From positions 1 through 16,214 of the forward strand of contig CALFYL010000340.1 in NCBI GenBank assembly GCA_937952135.1: a DNA stretch of 16,214 nucleotides, read 5' to 3'. A program made the position numbers and the translations under genes. The DNA comes from an uncultured Planctomycetia bacterium. Lineage in GTDB: Bacteria; Planctomycetota; UBA1135; GCA-002686595. Positions 6,971 through 15,361 of this stretch are shown here, one piece after another (the first letter of the stretch is position 1; the number at the start of each line of letters is the position of its first letter). The notes under the pieces were generated by a model that ran no database searches, was not told the origin of the DNA, and saw only the letters and a program-made list of their open reading frames with translations.

Positions 6971-9900
6971 CTACTGTGCCTGACCCGTGGATTCGCAGAT
7001 CGTTGAAATCGTCAACTCAAGGTCCGCCTTGAGCTCGTGGATCGCTTCCACCCCTAGCCGAGAGAGCCGCTGTACAACCGACAGTAACGCCTTGCGGGGA
7101 CCGGCCGCGGCGAGGACTACTTCGCGGTGCTGAAACCACACGACCACGCAGTAGCCAACAACCTCGGAGACGAGGTCGGCCTCCGCGGGCAGATACTGCG
7201 CAAGGTTCTCCAGCGCCGCGTCGACCCAAGCCAGCGCCGGGAGTCGAAGAGCCGCTGCACCCGGCTCCTGCAGAAGTGCGCAGAACGACCGCAGCCGCCA
7301 GCGATCGGCCAAGCAACGTTGTGCCCATTTCTGATAGACATCCACCAAGTCAGCCAGATACCGTCCATCCGTCTCCACTCCGAGCCGAGGTCCCCGCTCG
7401 TAGATCCCCAGCAGGGCCGACCACGCCTTGTCTCGGTCGTACGACCTTGCAGCGTTCCCCGCTCCCCAATCCGGAGAAGTCGAGGCCGATGCAATCATCG
7501 CTCGCCATCGGCGGTGGAAGCGTTCCGCTCGCTCGGCATCCTCGCGGGGCTGCCGAAACCACTGGTCGAAAAACGCCTCGCACCAGTGGTGGCGCCGCGG
7601 CAGCAAAGACACCAGCCGGGTCCAGTGCTCAGTAGCCACCTGGTCTTGTTCATGCCTCGCGATGAGCACGCAGATCCGGCCAAGGGCCAGGGAATCGAAC
7701 TGGTTGGGGAGACTGCGCTCCCGCGTGTCGTCCAATGGTGCCTTGCGGATGGTGAACTCGACCAGATCGAGGAGCCGCCGATCGAACTCCACGAGCGGGC
7801 CCAAGTCGGGTCCCAGAGAGGGGCGCAGCACGACCGGAAGAGACTCGATGACCCGCTCCAACACGCTCCAGTTGAATCCGTGATTCTCGTATTCGTCCCA
7901 GGCGGCCGGGAGCGGCGGATGCTCCGTGCTTGTCCCGTCGCCGCTCGACTCTTGGCCCCCTGACCACGGGGGGTGCCGCGCGCGCTGCGCCCGCACATGG
8001 CGTTCCCGCACACGGGACGCCCGGAGGCGCAGATCGTCCCACGGTATCGCACTGTTTGGGATCCGTCGATCCACGAATGCCCAGATGAGCTTGGATCGCC
8101 GTTTCTCGGCGATCTTCTGGCCCTTTGTCTGGTCTTCCTTCCAATCCGGCGGTTGGTTCCGTAGCGCCGCCCACAGCCACAGCAGGTTGAACAAGCGTCC
8201 GAAATCGTTGGTGAGTTTTGCGGCCTGTTGCACGGCGGAGGCCAACACCTGCCCGGTAACGATGTGCTCGTTCGCGGCCATAGCCTCGGCCAGGATGCGT
8301 CGGACTTCAGCCCGGTCATCTCCCGCAGCCAGGCGGGCCAGTGCCCACAAGCCGGTGAACGCCTCGACATGTCCCTTGTGCATGGACATCCCGTACGCGA
8401 CGCTCGGCTCCCGCGGCGCGCCCACACGGGCCTTCATCACCGCCTCCTCGCACCACGCGCGACGCTCCGGGAACTGAACAAGCCAGGCGGGCGCCAGGGC
8501 CTCAAGCGCCGCGGCGGCCGCGGCTCGGGCAACGAGCGGCGAGTTTGTGGCCTCGCCCTCGTCCGCGGGATCCGGGTCCTCCAGCTCACGAGCGATTTTC
8601 CAGATCGCCTCAGCTTGCTCGTCCTGCACGGGCGTGCCGGAGTCCAGGGCCTTTCGCATCATGCCCAGCAGCCGGAACGCGATGATTCCCGGCCCCGACC
8701 GTTTTCCCCGTTGTTCGTATATTGCGGCCAGTTGCGGCGGCCACTGAACCTCCACCTGCATTCGTCCATCACCCAGGGCCCGCGCGGAGAGGTTTGCCGG
8801 ATCGAGCAGTGCGATCAGCCGTTGCGCCTCTTCCGCGTCGAGGCACCCGCCCCCGTCGATCTCCGCCTGCCATCCTGTGCGGCTCCTCTCACACTCTTCG
8901 ATCAGTGCCTGATCTCCCAGCGCCAGCCCGGTCGCGACGAGCCATTGCAGACGAACCGAGCGATGCGGCAACTTTCCCCAAAGCTCGGCCTCGTCTTCGA
9001 TCCACCCGTTCAGCGCCTTGAGATTGAACGGATCGAAGTCCGGCATCGTGGCCTGAATCGTGAGCTGATCATCCCAGCTCAGCAACATCCACGACGTCAT
9101 CAGGGGTCGCAGGCAGCCACGGAGCAGCTCCGGCTCCTTCCGCGCCAGCGCCGCCAGCACTCCTAGGAGCGCGACGGACGACCAGGTCCGGAGAATCTGC
9201 CCCACGACCTCGTCGACTGATTCCTTGGCATCCACGCGCCGGTACAGCCACTGTTCCAAGGCCATGAGTGCAGAGGGAACGATGTTCCCTGCATGCCCGT
9301 AGCCGCGGTACCAGCCAAACACATCTGGGCCACCGCGGAAGGCACGGGACTGCCCGTCTACGTCCAGAGTGATCGTCGTCCACCTCTCGGCATCTTCGTG
9401 TCTCTTCGCGCCTGCCGGAGGGACACAGAGCCTCAACCATTCCTCGGTTGCGATCTCAACCAAACCCAAAACCGCGTCGAGGCCCTCCGCCGGAGACCGC
9501 AGGAGCAGCGGCAGCCATGGTCCACGCAGATACAACGGAGGGAACCAGTCACGTTTGTCGATGGTCCCGACACGATCGTTCAGGGAAAAGTCCGAGTAGA
9601 GCGGATCTTCCTGACCTGGATCCTCCAGGCAGCAGGCGAGCAGCACCTCCAGCGCCACTTCGGGCTTGTGCTGCGCGAGCGGAACCACCGCGCCCGGCTT
9701 GAGCACCGCGTCTCGGAATGCCTCGTCGACACGCCGGTTCGGTCCCGCAGGGAACGGTTTGCGCCTCGGCCTTGGAGTTGGTCCGTTCAAGAACGACCCG
9801 CGACGCGCACTCATCTTCCTTTTCTGGTCGTCCGTCAGTTGTGCGAGGCGGCGTGCCATCTCCCCTGCGTTCCGCTGCTTCACCGCTTCCACACGGGCGA

Positions 9901-12361
9901 CCACGGCTGGCGGGTCCGGCCGTCGCTCCGCTAGTTCGAGCGATACCTCCGCCACCTCCCCGGGCAGCCACGGAGCCGCCAGAAGCAGGGCTTCAAAAAC
10001 ACGCGGGTGGCCCTCCTCACGGCCCCACCCACGCTCCGCGATCCGGGCCTGCACCTCCCTGGCCGCGGTAACCGCGAGCCGCGAACACGTCGCGGTCGTC
10101 GATGCGAACTCCGGCTTGGTCACGGAGCTCTGGTCCGAGAGCCACACTCGGGCGAGGTCGGAAACCTCGACAGGGAAGGCTGCCGCGAGTGCCAACGCGC
10201 TCGGCTCCAGAGCGCCAATCACTCCCGGCCACAATTCGGCCACCGGTACCCGGAAGGTCGCACGCGCGGCCGCCCCAACCGGGTGATCGCGCCTGAGCAT
10301 TCTGCTGAGTTCAGACGGCCGAGTGGCGACTGCCAGAAATGTCTTGAGGGTTTGTGCGAGTACGTGTTGCCCTGACTTTAGGAGATCAGGCAGGAACCCC
10401 TTGAGCGCCTCTCCGCCCTCGGGCGATCGGAGAAGTCCTTCGAGCAGCGTCGTCGACGCGCCGGCCGCGGGCATCTCGCGGACCGTCAGGAGCCGACCCA
10501 GGTGTCGCCAGCCTTGATCCCCGCTCTGGGCGAGCCACTCGGCGAAGAGCCGGATGGCGGACGACCATCGGATGTTCGGCGCTACTTCGCTCAGCAGCCT
10601 GTCGGTGTCCTCTCCCGCTTCCACCAGCAACAACAGCCGGGCCCAGTCCCCCAACAGATCGTGCCGGAAGAAGAGCCGCTCGTTGCGCAACGTGAGGAGC
10701 CCATCCCGCACCAGTGTTTGTGCGACGCGCTGCTCCTCAACCGTGGACAACATCGAGCGTGGTACGCCACCGACAACCTCGTCGGCGTCAGCTCTACCAA
10801 GGGCTTTGAGCACGTGCGCCCGGGCGGCCCCGTCCGCGTCCCCGATGAAGCCTTCCCACACCTGTGAGACGAGGTCCGGGTACCGACGGAGGTCTTTCCG
10901 AGCAATGGACCGGACCGTCCAATCGAGGACCTTTAGATTGCGGAGCGCACGCACGACCGAACGCGACGTATCACCCGCCAGCTTGATGGGCAGGGCGCCG
11001 GCCAGCGACCTGATGGTCGGTTCATCGGGGAGCGCGACGAACACCGGTCTACACGACGTCCCCGTCGGCAGAGCACCACCCAGTTCCGCGGCGATGCGGT
11101 CGATTCCTTCCTTCAGCGTGGTCACCACGACGGCCCACGGCCGGCCTGCTTGGACCGCGGCCGCGATGAGTTGAGCACCGTTCCGCCGCCCAACGACCGT
11201 CAACCGCTCGGCGCCGTCAATGACGAGCACGCCCCTAGGCACGCGATCCCCACCCACCAGTTCCAAGAGCGGTGCCACCAGGCCCAGAGCCCTTGCCACG
11301 TCGTGAAGGGTCGGTGCCTCAAGGTCCGAGGCATCGAGCCAAAACGTTCGCGTGAACCCGTCCGCGAGCCGTTTGACCAGCGCCGACTTGCCCGAGCCGG
11401 ACTCCCCCTCCAGCAGGACGACCTGCCCCGGTGCGGACGCGGCCACCAGCTCGCCCATCACCTCCGCCCGCGTCAGGCACAACGTCTCGCCGATGGAGTC
11501 CCCGACAGCGTCGACCCGCTCTCCGGACCGCGCATCAAGGGTGCGCCATCCAACCTCATGGTTAGGCCAAGTCTTGAACTCGAACTTCCCACTCAGCTCA
11601 CGGACAAGATCATGGAGTTCCAGGGTGCCGCCGCGGATCCTCCGATCGGCCGCGATGGACCGGAGGGCCTCCTGCAATGAGAGAGCCGTTTTCCGCGAAC
11701 CGTCAGAGAGAGACTGCCTACACCACTCCACCGCCTGTGTGGTATCGGCTGAGTCAAGCCGCTGCACGTCTTTGTGCCAGAGGCGAACGTGACGTAGAAG
11801 TTGCGCCCGTTCGATGGGCTCATCGCTGGTGCGAACGAGCAATGATTCCGGACACGCCAAGCTTGCGACGAGTGTCCGGCCAACTTCTCCGGATAGCCCA
11901 GCAGCAGTGAACCGCTCCATGAATCGAGCGGGGTCCGCTGCACTGGCCTCCTGGAGCAAGCGGTCCCAAACCTGAACGACCCCATTCGCCAGTGTTCCGG
12001 TCACAACGGCGAGACGATCGACCCCAGGTCGAAATGGGTTCGGCGCTGGACGAGTCCACTGCTCCCAGAGTCGCAGCGCTGCATCCTGATGCCACCCCGC
12101 CGATGTCACATACTTGCCAACTTTGCAGGACACGCCCACCCGGCGTTGCTCAGGTCCGCCGCACGTCAACAGCAGGTCGTCGAACTTCCATCCAGACCCC
12201 GAAGTCTCCCAATCGACGCGAATGACCAGCCCGATTTCTTCACCGAAGGGGGGCTGTCCCGCCAACATCGCTGCCAGCACGAACGCGGCCACGTGATCCG
12301 CGTACTCGAAGCCGCCTCCCCCGGTATTGAAGACGGGCGAGGGGGCGCTACTGCCGGTCAT
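6971..12361 (-). CDS. Avs-like STAND P-loop NTPase with N-terminal PD-(D/E)XK-like domain
   Basis: The 1796-aa protein has three parts. Residues 12-135 resemble a Cap4/DUF4297-type nuclease: GGGGFEYADHV (E19), WKFDDLLL (D61/D62) and VGVSCKVGKYV (K80), where SCK stands in place of the usual E/QxK. Residues about 285-620 form a P-loop NTPase: Walker A GESGSGKS (319-326), Walker B GVLVIDGAE (377-385), then an arginine-rich helical region typical of STAND ATPases. The remaining roughly 1150 residues lack enzyme motifs and look like helical repeats, the usual target-sensing part. Avs proteins bind conserved phage proteins, oligomerise and activate their nuclease; this one is similar in layout but I cannot assign an Avs subtype. 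ATG at 12361 is preferred because it overlaps the upstream relic's stop by 14 nt; ATG at 12373 and a start at 12412 are alternatives. It is the last gene of a minus-strand unit with Mrr. Confidence 0.85.
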   Translation of the reverse strand: MTGSSAPSPVFNTGGGGFEYADHVAAFVLAAMLAGQPPFGEEIGLVIRVDWETSGSGWKFDDLLLTCGGPEQRRVGVSCKVGKYVTSAGWHQDAALRLWEQWTRPAPNPFRPGVDRLAVVTGTLANGVVQVWDRLLQEASAADPARFMERFTAAGLSGEVGRTLVASLACPESLLVRTSDEPIERAQLLRHVRLWHKDVQRLDSADTTQAVEWCRQSLSDGSRKTALSLQEALRSIAADRRIRGGTLELHDLVRELSGKFEFKTWPNHEVGWRTLDARSGERVDAVGDSIGETLCLTRAEVMGELVAASAPGQVVLLEGESGSGKSALVKRLADGFTRTFWLDASDLEAPTLHDVARALGLVAPLLELVGGDRVPRGVLVIDGAERLTVVGRRNGAQLIAAAVQAGRPWAVVVTTLKEGIDRIAAELGGALPTGTSCRPVFVALPDEPTIRSLAGALPIKLAGDTSRSVVRALRNLKVLDWTVRSIARKDLRRYPDLVSQVWEGFIGDADGAARAHVLKALGRADADEVVGGVPRSMLSTVEEQRVAQTLVRDGLLTLRNERLFFRHDLLGDWARLLLLVEAGEDTDRLLSEVAPNIRWSSAIRLFAEWLAQSGDQGWRHLGRLLTVREMPAAGASTTLLEGLLRSPEGGEALKGFLPDLLKSGQHVLAQTLKTFLAVATRPSELSRMLRRDHPVGAAARATFRVPVAELWPGVIGALEPSALALAAAFPVEVSDLARVWLSDQSSVTKPEFASTTATCSRLAVTAAREVQARIAERGWGREEGHPRVFEALLLAAPWLPGEVAEVSLELAERRPDPPAVVARVEAVKQRNAGEMARRLAQLTDDQKRKMSARRGSFLNGPTPRPRRKPFPAGPNRRVDEAFRDAVLKPGAVVPLAQHKPEVALEVLLACCLEDPGQEDPLYSDFSLNDRVGTIDKRDWFPPLYLRGPWLPLLLRSPAEGLDAVLGLVEIATEEWLRLCVPPAGAKRHEDAERWTTITLDVDGQSRAFRGGPDVFGWYRGYGHAGNIVPSALMALEQWLYRRVDAKESVDEVVGQILRTWSSVALLGVLAALARKEPELLRGCLRPLMTSWMLLSWDDQLTIQATMPDFDPFNLKALNGWIEDEAELWGKLPHRSVRLQWLVATGLALGDQALIEECERSRTGWQAEIDGGGCLDAEEAQRLIALLDPANLSARALGDGRMQVEVQWPPQLAAIYEQRGKRSGPGIIAFRLLGMMRKALDSGTPVQDEQAEAIWKIARELEDPDPADEGEATNSPLVARAAAAAALEALAPAWLVQFPERRAWCEEAVMKARVGAPREPSVAYGMSMHKGHVEAFTGLWALARLAAGDDRAEVRRILAEAMAANEHIVTGQVLASAVQQAAKLTNDFGRLFNLLWLWAALRNQPPDWKEDQTKGQKIAEKRRSKLIWAFVDRRIPNSAIPWDDLRLRASRVRERHVRAQRARHPPWSGGQESSGDGTSTEHPPLPAAWDEYENHGFNWSVLERVIESLPVVLRPSLGPDLGPLVEFDRRLLDLVEFTIRKAPLDDTRERSLPNQFDSLALGRICVLIARHEQDQVATEHWTRLVSLLPRRHHWCEAFFDQWFRQPREDAERAERFHRRWRAMIASASTSPDWGAGNAARSYDRDKAWSALLGIYERGPRLGVETDGRYLADLVDVYQKWAQRCLADRWRLRSFCALLQEPGAAALRLPALAWVDAALENLAQYLPAEADLVSEVVGYCVVVWFQHREVVLAAAGPRKALLSVVQRLSRLGVEAIHELKADLELTISTICESTGQAQ

Positions 12362-12840
12362 GGTCCGACCCATTGAGATCGCGAAAGAAAGCCAGAGCCC
12401 GCTCGAACGCATCGCGCGCTACGGATTCAGTATCGTCCCTCTGTCCGCTCGCCACGTCTCCCGCCCACCGGGGACCGACACTGTTCAGCGTTTCGAACTT
12501 CTGCTTGAGAATGGTCATCGCCTCGCTCGCACGCGGGATGTCGAGCAGATCGGGGCAGTCCCTCGCTAGGGCGGCGGGCCCGCCCGGGTAGTTCTTGAGG
12601 CAGAAATGCACGTCGTACGCGTCCTTCCGCTTGATCCGCTCGTTCAGGGCGAACGCTTTCAGGCACGGGTACGCCGGAACGGGCACAACTTGGGCGGTCA
12701 CCGTGTTCTCGGCGCCGGATGGCAATTCGCCCTTCAGTGTGATGGTGCTCGCGTGGTCGAGAGCGATGTCGACACCGCGGAGGCGTCCGATCTTCAGGTC
12801 TTGAATCAGGCCTGCGGATAGGAACTGCGGATAGGAACTC
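12348..12840 (-). pseudogene. AbiEii-like nucleotidyltransferase, N-terminal half missing
   Basis: The frame encodes the C-terminal half of an AbiEii/AbiGii-type nucleotidyltransferase: GLIQDLKIGRLRGVDIAL, then PAYPCLKAFALNERIKRKDAYDVHFCLKNYPGG, the highly conserved Lys-Asp-Ala-Tyr-Asp block and helical tail. The catalytic N-terminal part (Gly-Ser and the Asp-x-Asp metal-binding pair) is absent: upstream in the same frame there is no ATG or GTG start and the sequence runs straight into the Mrr gene's end. Only a TTG at 12725 could start a 125-aa product. A perfect 13-bp tandem duplication (12813-12838) lies at the edge of the recognisable homology and shifts frames. The stop overlaps the STAND start by 14 nt, so even a residual product could couple STAND translation. 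Intact relatives act as toxins with AbiEi-type antitoxins; none is seen here. Confidence 0.7.
12813..12838. repeat. Perfect 13-bp tandem duplication
   Basis: TGCGGATAGGAAC occurs twice back to back (12813-12825 and 12826-12838). Since 13 is not a multiple of three it shifts the frame of the overlapping nucleotidyltransferase relic. With one copy removed, an ATG at 12909 would open a frame running through to 12348 (182 aa), though the first 25 residues of that version do not look protein-like. Confidence 0.9.
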
Positions 12841-12975
12841 CAAGCGGATGACTTCCGCCAGAGGCGGTCGTAATCGACCGCGAGGTGAGGTTCTCCGCGT
12901 CGGTCCCATCCGTCAAGTGGTTCGCAGAGCCGGGCTGGTCGCGGCGAGCGGGCTGGCGCACGGCGGGTCAGGCGC

Positions 12976-13896
12976 TCACCGCGACTCGAAGTAGTCGATG
13001 TCGACCTTCTTGAGCACGTAGGACTGGCGCACGACCACGCCGACGCCGTGCTCGATCATCAGCTCGGCGAGCTGCTGCCCGTCGATCAGGACGATCTTCG
13101 TCTCGATGTGCGTGACGTACACGCGAGCGTCCCCGGAGAAGTTCGAGGTTGTGATCATCACGCCCTTGCGCGCGCGAGCGCCTTCGAGGCTGCCGGCGAA
13201 GGCTTGGACAGCGGGGCGGCCGACGGTGTTCTCCCAGCGCTTGGCCTGGACGTACACGATGTCGAGCCCGAGCTTGTCCTCGCGGATCGTGCCGTCGATG
13301 CCGCCGTCGCCGCTGCGACCGACCACGCGGCCCGCGCCGTGCCAAGTTCCGCCGTAGCCCATGGCGAGCAGGAGGTCGACGACGACCTTCTCGAAGAAGC
13401 TCGGCGAGCGCGCCTTGATCTCGGTGAGCAACTGCTCGGCGAGGTCGGCGCGGAGCATCGCGAACACGCGCTCGATCTGCTCCTCGGGGGTCTCCGCCGG
13501 CGGCGGCTTGGCGGACTTGCGGCCCTTCGTGTCGTCGTCCTCGGGATCGTTCGTGCGCGCGCGGAACGCCTGGTACTCCTCGAACGCGGCGAGCTGCTTC
13601 ATCCCGAGCTTCCCGCCGGTGCGCTTGAGCAAGTCCCGGCCGCGGTCGGTGATCAGGAAGCGCCCGCGGGCTTCGTTCACGAGCGCGCCTGCCTTGCGCA
13701 AGTGGACGACGCTCCATGCGACGCGGTTGTGGAACCGACGCTGGCGCCCGCTGGGCAGCATTGCGCTGAGATCCTCATCCGTGAGTTTCAAGCGCTCCGC
13801 GAGTGTGTCGACCAAGTCTGCGTGCCCGTGGCTCTTGCCATCCGAGAGCACGTCGAGCACGGGGCCCATCAGGGCCTGGAAGTCGGGAATGGCCAT
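12976..13896 (-). CDS. mrr: Mrr-type restriction endonuclease
   Basis: The 306-aa protein matches Mrr in length and order. Mrr enzymes are type IV restriction nucleases that cut modified DNA. The N-terminal winged-helix domain (1-95) starts MAIPDFQALMGPVLDVLSDG and ends FLITDRGRDLLKR. A charged linker (115-140) joins it to the PD-(D/E)XK nuclease domain (160-285), where FFEKVVVDLLLAMGYGG (E169), the metal-binding GDGGIDG (D201) and VYVQAKRW (Q217-A-K219) form the catalytic site. ITTSNFSGDARVYV and IVLIDGQQLAELM complete the fold. ATG at 13896 gives the canonical Mrr N-terminus; 27 in-frame residues upstream do not fit. It heads the minus-strand unit followed by the nucleotidyltransferase relic and the STAND gene. 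No modification methyltransferase is adjacent, as expected for Mrr. Confidence 0.95.
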   Translation of the reverse strand: MAIPDFQALMGPVLDVLSDGKSHGHADLVDTLAERLKLTDEDLSAMLPSGRQRRFHNRVAWSVVHLRKAGALVNEARGRFLITDRGRDLLKRTGGKLGMKQLAAFEEYQAFRARTNDPEDDDTKGRKSAKPPPAETPEEQIERVFAMLRADLAEQLLTEIKARSPSFFEKVVVDLLLAMGYGGTWHGAGRVVGRSGDGGIDGTIREDKLGLDIVYVQAKRWENTVGRPAVQAFAGSLEGARARKGVMITTSNFSGDARVYVTHIETKIVLIDGQQLAELMIEHGVGVVVRQSYVLKKVDIDYFESR

Positions 13897-14174
13897 GCAG
13901 AGTTGGTGGGTGCACCGCGTTGCGAGCTGGTGACTGGCTGTTCGGCGCTGGTGGGATCGGCCCGCGTCGTGATTCAAGGCGCGGCCGACCCGCCGCTATT
14001 CGCAATGAGCGTCTGTTTCTGCGGCGCGCCCGAGATTCTTCCGCCGATCCGCCCCGCGTTCCCGGCCTGTTCCGGCCCGTTTGTCCGCTTCTACCGGCCA
14101 AGAGCGGACCGGTTGGGTGGCACATTACCGCAACTCTCGCGCGGGTGCCGATTGCGGCGTCCTAGGAACTAGCG

Positions 14175-14190
14175 TTTTTCCCGCGAAAAA
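14175..14190. other. T5C/GA5 inverted repeat next to the tRNA 3' end
   Basis: TTTTTC (14175-14180) and GAAAAA (14185-14190) flank CCGC. It begins one base past the CCA end of the tRNA fragment and is probably the downstream/terminator region that originally followed the tRNA-Arg gene, although the stem is A/T rich rather than a strong GC hairpin. Confidence 0.4.
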
Positions 14191-14191
14191 G

Positions 14192-14236
14192 TGGTACGCC
14201 CGGGTGGATTCGAACCACTGACCTTCTGCTCCGGAG
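14192..14236 (-). other. tRNA-Arg(CCG) 3' fragment, probable attachment site of a tyrosine recombinase
   Basis: Read on the minus strand, this 45-nt sequence runs from the anticodon loop CTCCGGA through GCAGA, variable loop, T-arm (GTGGTTCGAATCCAC), acceptor 3' strand CGGGCGT, discriminator A and encoded CCA. The 5' half of the tRNA is absent: the sequence on the anticodon side does not pair with the stem. Tyrosine recombinases often cross over in the anticodon loop and leave exactly such a 3' fragment when an element inserts into a tRNA gene. The loop triplet CCG and similarity to tRNA-Arg(CCG) give the identity. Polarity implies that an inserted element lies on the anticodon side (above 14236) and older flank lies below 14192. 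Confidence 0.8.
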
Positions 14237-14259
14237 AGGGAAGCGCGGCGCCGCGGTTT

Positions 14260-14360
14260 GAGCGGAGGATCGCGGAAAAGAGCGGAGAATCGCGGAGTCC
14301 TGGGCGGTGCGCGCCCGGACCCGAGCGGAATCCAGCGGAATCGCGAGGAATCCAGCGGGC
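14260..14360 (+). repeat. AGCGGA direct-repeat cluster beside the attachment scar
   Basis: Two tandem 20-bp units lie at 14260-14279 and 14280-14299, sharing GAGCGGA-two variable bases-ATCGCGGA. A second group follows at 14324-14360 with AGCGGAATCC, AGCGGAATCG, GAGGAATCC and AGCGGG spaced about 10-11 bp apart, near one helical turn. The regular phasing and closeness (24 bp) to the tRNA fragment fit arm-type binding sites for an integrase or excisionase, but this is inferred from spacing alone. Confidence 0.6.
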
Positions 14361-14691
14361 GGCGTGACGGGGCGCAAGTTGGCACAGGAGGGTGGAAAAG
14401 GTCTTCCGTGCGGTGACTGGGGACGGTCACGCCGGTCAGTCGGAACCAGCCCCGCGATTGCTATTCGACCAACAGACGGAGGGGGCCGACGGACCACCGA
14501 GGCGATCCGCCGACCCGTGGAGAGCCCACCGCGCTTCCCAGACCCCGACGCCGCTCGCAGGAGCGTCGAGGTCAACACGGAGGGGATCCACTTCGAAACC
14601 TATCCCGCGTCGTGCAGAACCACCATGCCCGACACCCACCGGACTTGAGCGGACTCTTGAGTTCGGATTCCCCGAGTCGCTCAATGCGGGC

Positions 14692-15111
14692 ATGAAGCAC
14701 ACCCCCATCGACACCGCCCTCCGCGCCCGCATCGACTCCTTCACCAGCGAGATCAGCGCGCTGGTTCGCGCCTCGGCGCTCGAAGCGGTGCACCAGGCGC
14801 TCGGCGGCACGCTCGCGACCGCGCCAGCCAAGCGCGGTCCCGGTCGCCCCGCCAAGAGCGGTGTGCCCTCCCCCATCGCTGTGCCCAAGCGCCGCGGCCG
14901 GCCCTCGAAGCGCACGCCCGAGGACGTGGCCAAGATGGGCGAGGCCGTCGTCGCCTACGTCGCCAAGAACCCCGGCCAGTCCGTGGAGCAGATCGGGAAG
15001 GCGCTCGGCCAGAAGACCAAGGAACTCGCGCTGCCGATCATCCGCATGATCGAGGCCAAGAAGCTGCGCACGACCGGGGAGCGGCGCGGGACGAGGTACT
15101 TCGTCAAGTAG
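14692..15111 (+). CDS. AT-hook / winged-helix DNA-binding protein
   Basis: The 139-aa basic protein starts with an amphipathic helix (IDSFTSEISALVRASALEAV), has two AT-hook-like motifs (KRGPGRPAKSG about 49-59; PKRRGRPSKR about 67-76) that insert GRP into the minor groove, and ends in a small winged-helix-like domain (VVAYVAKNPGQSVEQIGKAL ... LRTTGERRGTRYFV). Such proteins are common in large GC-rich genomes of Myxococcota and Planctomycetota and are thought to be nucleoid- or regulation-related. ATG at 14692 begins the protein-like sequence; the frame is open further upstream but that part is Pro/Arg/Thr-rich and rejected. No clear ribosome binding site is visible (GCGGGC only). It is the first intact gene to the right of the tRNA scar. 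Confidence 0.85.
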   Translation: MKHTPIDTALRARIDSFTSEISALVRASALEAVHQALGGTLATAPAKRGPGRPAKSGVPSPIAVPKRRGRPSKRTPEDVAKMGEAVVAYVAKNPGQSVEQIGKALGQKTKELALPIIRMIEAKKLRTTGERRGTRYFVK

Positions 15112-15132
15112 CGTACCTGGCGGCCCAAACGG

Positions 15133-15361
15133 TTACCGGCATGCCGCAATCAATGCGGATAGTGCCCCGAGCCCAACCGCAAGCAAAAGCGCGCCTGAAC
15201 ATCCAACAGTAGTGCGGTTGTAAACACGGTTGTAGGCGGCCTTCTTGGGATCCGTGAGCCATCCCCATCCTCGCGGCGCCTTGAGCCCGAGGTTGTGGCG
15301 CACGACGCGCTTGAGCGGCGATGCGCCTGCGCAGCGAGGGCTTGCGGAAGCCGAATTTCAT
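15133..15361 (-). pseudogene. Small membrane protein gene broken by a frameshift
   Basis: The minus strand begins MKFGFRKPSLRRRIAA from an ATG at 15361. The continuation of the family-like sequence, LKRVVRHNLGLKAPRGWGW then LTDPKKAAYNRVYNRTT and a hydrophobic segment GALLLAVGLGALSALIAA ending at the stop at 15135-15133, lies in another frame. The shift falls around 15309-15320. The span is 229 nt, one base over 76 codons, so one inserted (or two lost) bases break it. The intact product would be about 75 aa with a basic N-terminus and one C-terminal membrane span. Its ATG overlaps the stop of the TPR gene upstream (ATGA), indicating a former two-gene operon. A sequencing error could also explain the shift. 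Confidence 0.65.

Noticed and set aside
7127..9166. Long plus-strand ORFs opposite the STAND gene
   Set aside because: They are antisense shadows of a high-GC coding sequence; the minus-strand protein has clear Walker and nuclease motifs.
13048..14172. 374-aa plus-strand ORF opposite mrr
   Set aside because: Antisense shadow of the well-supported Mrr gene; composition is Ala/Leu/Val/Asp-rich with no domain.
14175..14190. Strong intrinsic terminator after the tRNA fragment
   Set aside because: The stem is five A-T pairs plus one G-C pair, too weak to call with confidence; kept only as an inverted repeat.
14392..14691. N-terminal extension of the AT-hook protein
   Set aside because: Low-complexity Pro/Arg/Thr/Ser translation; homologous-looking sequence begins at the ATG at 14692.
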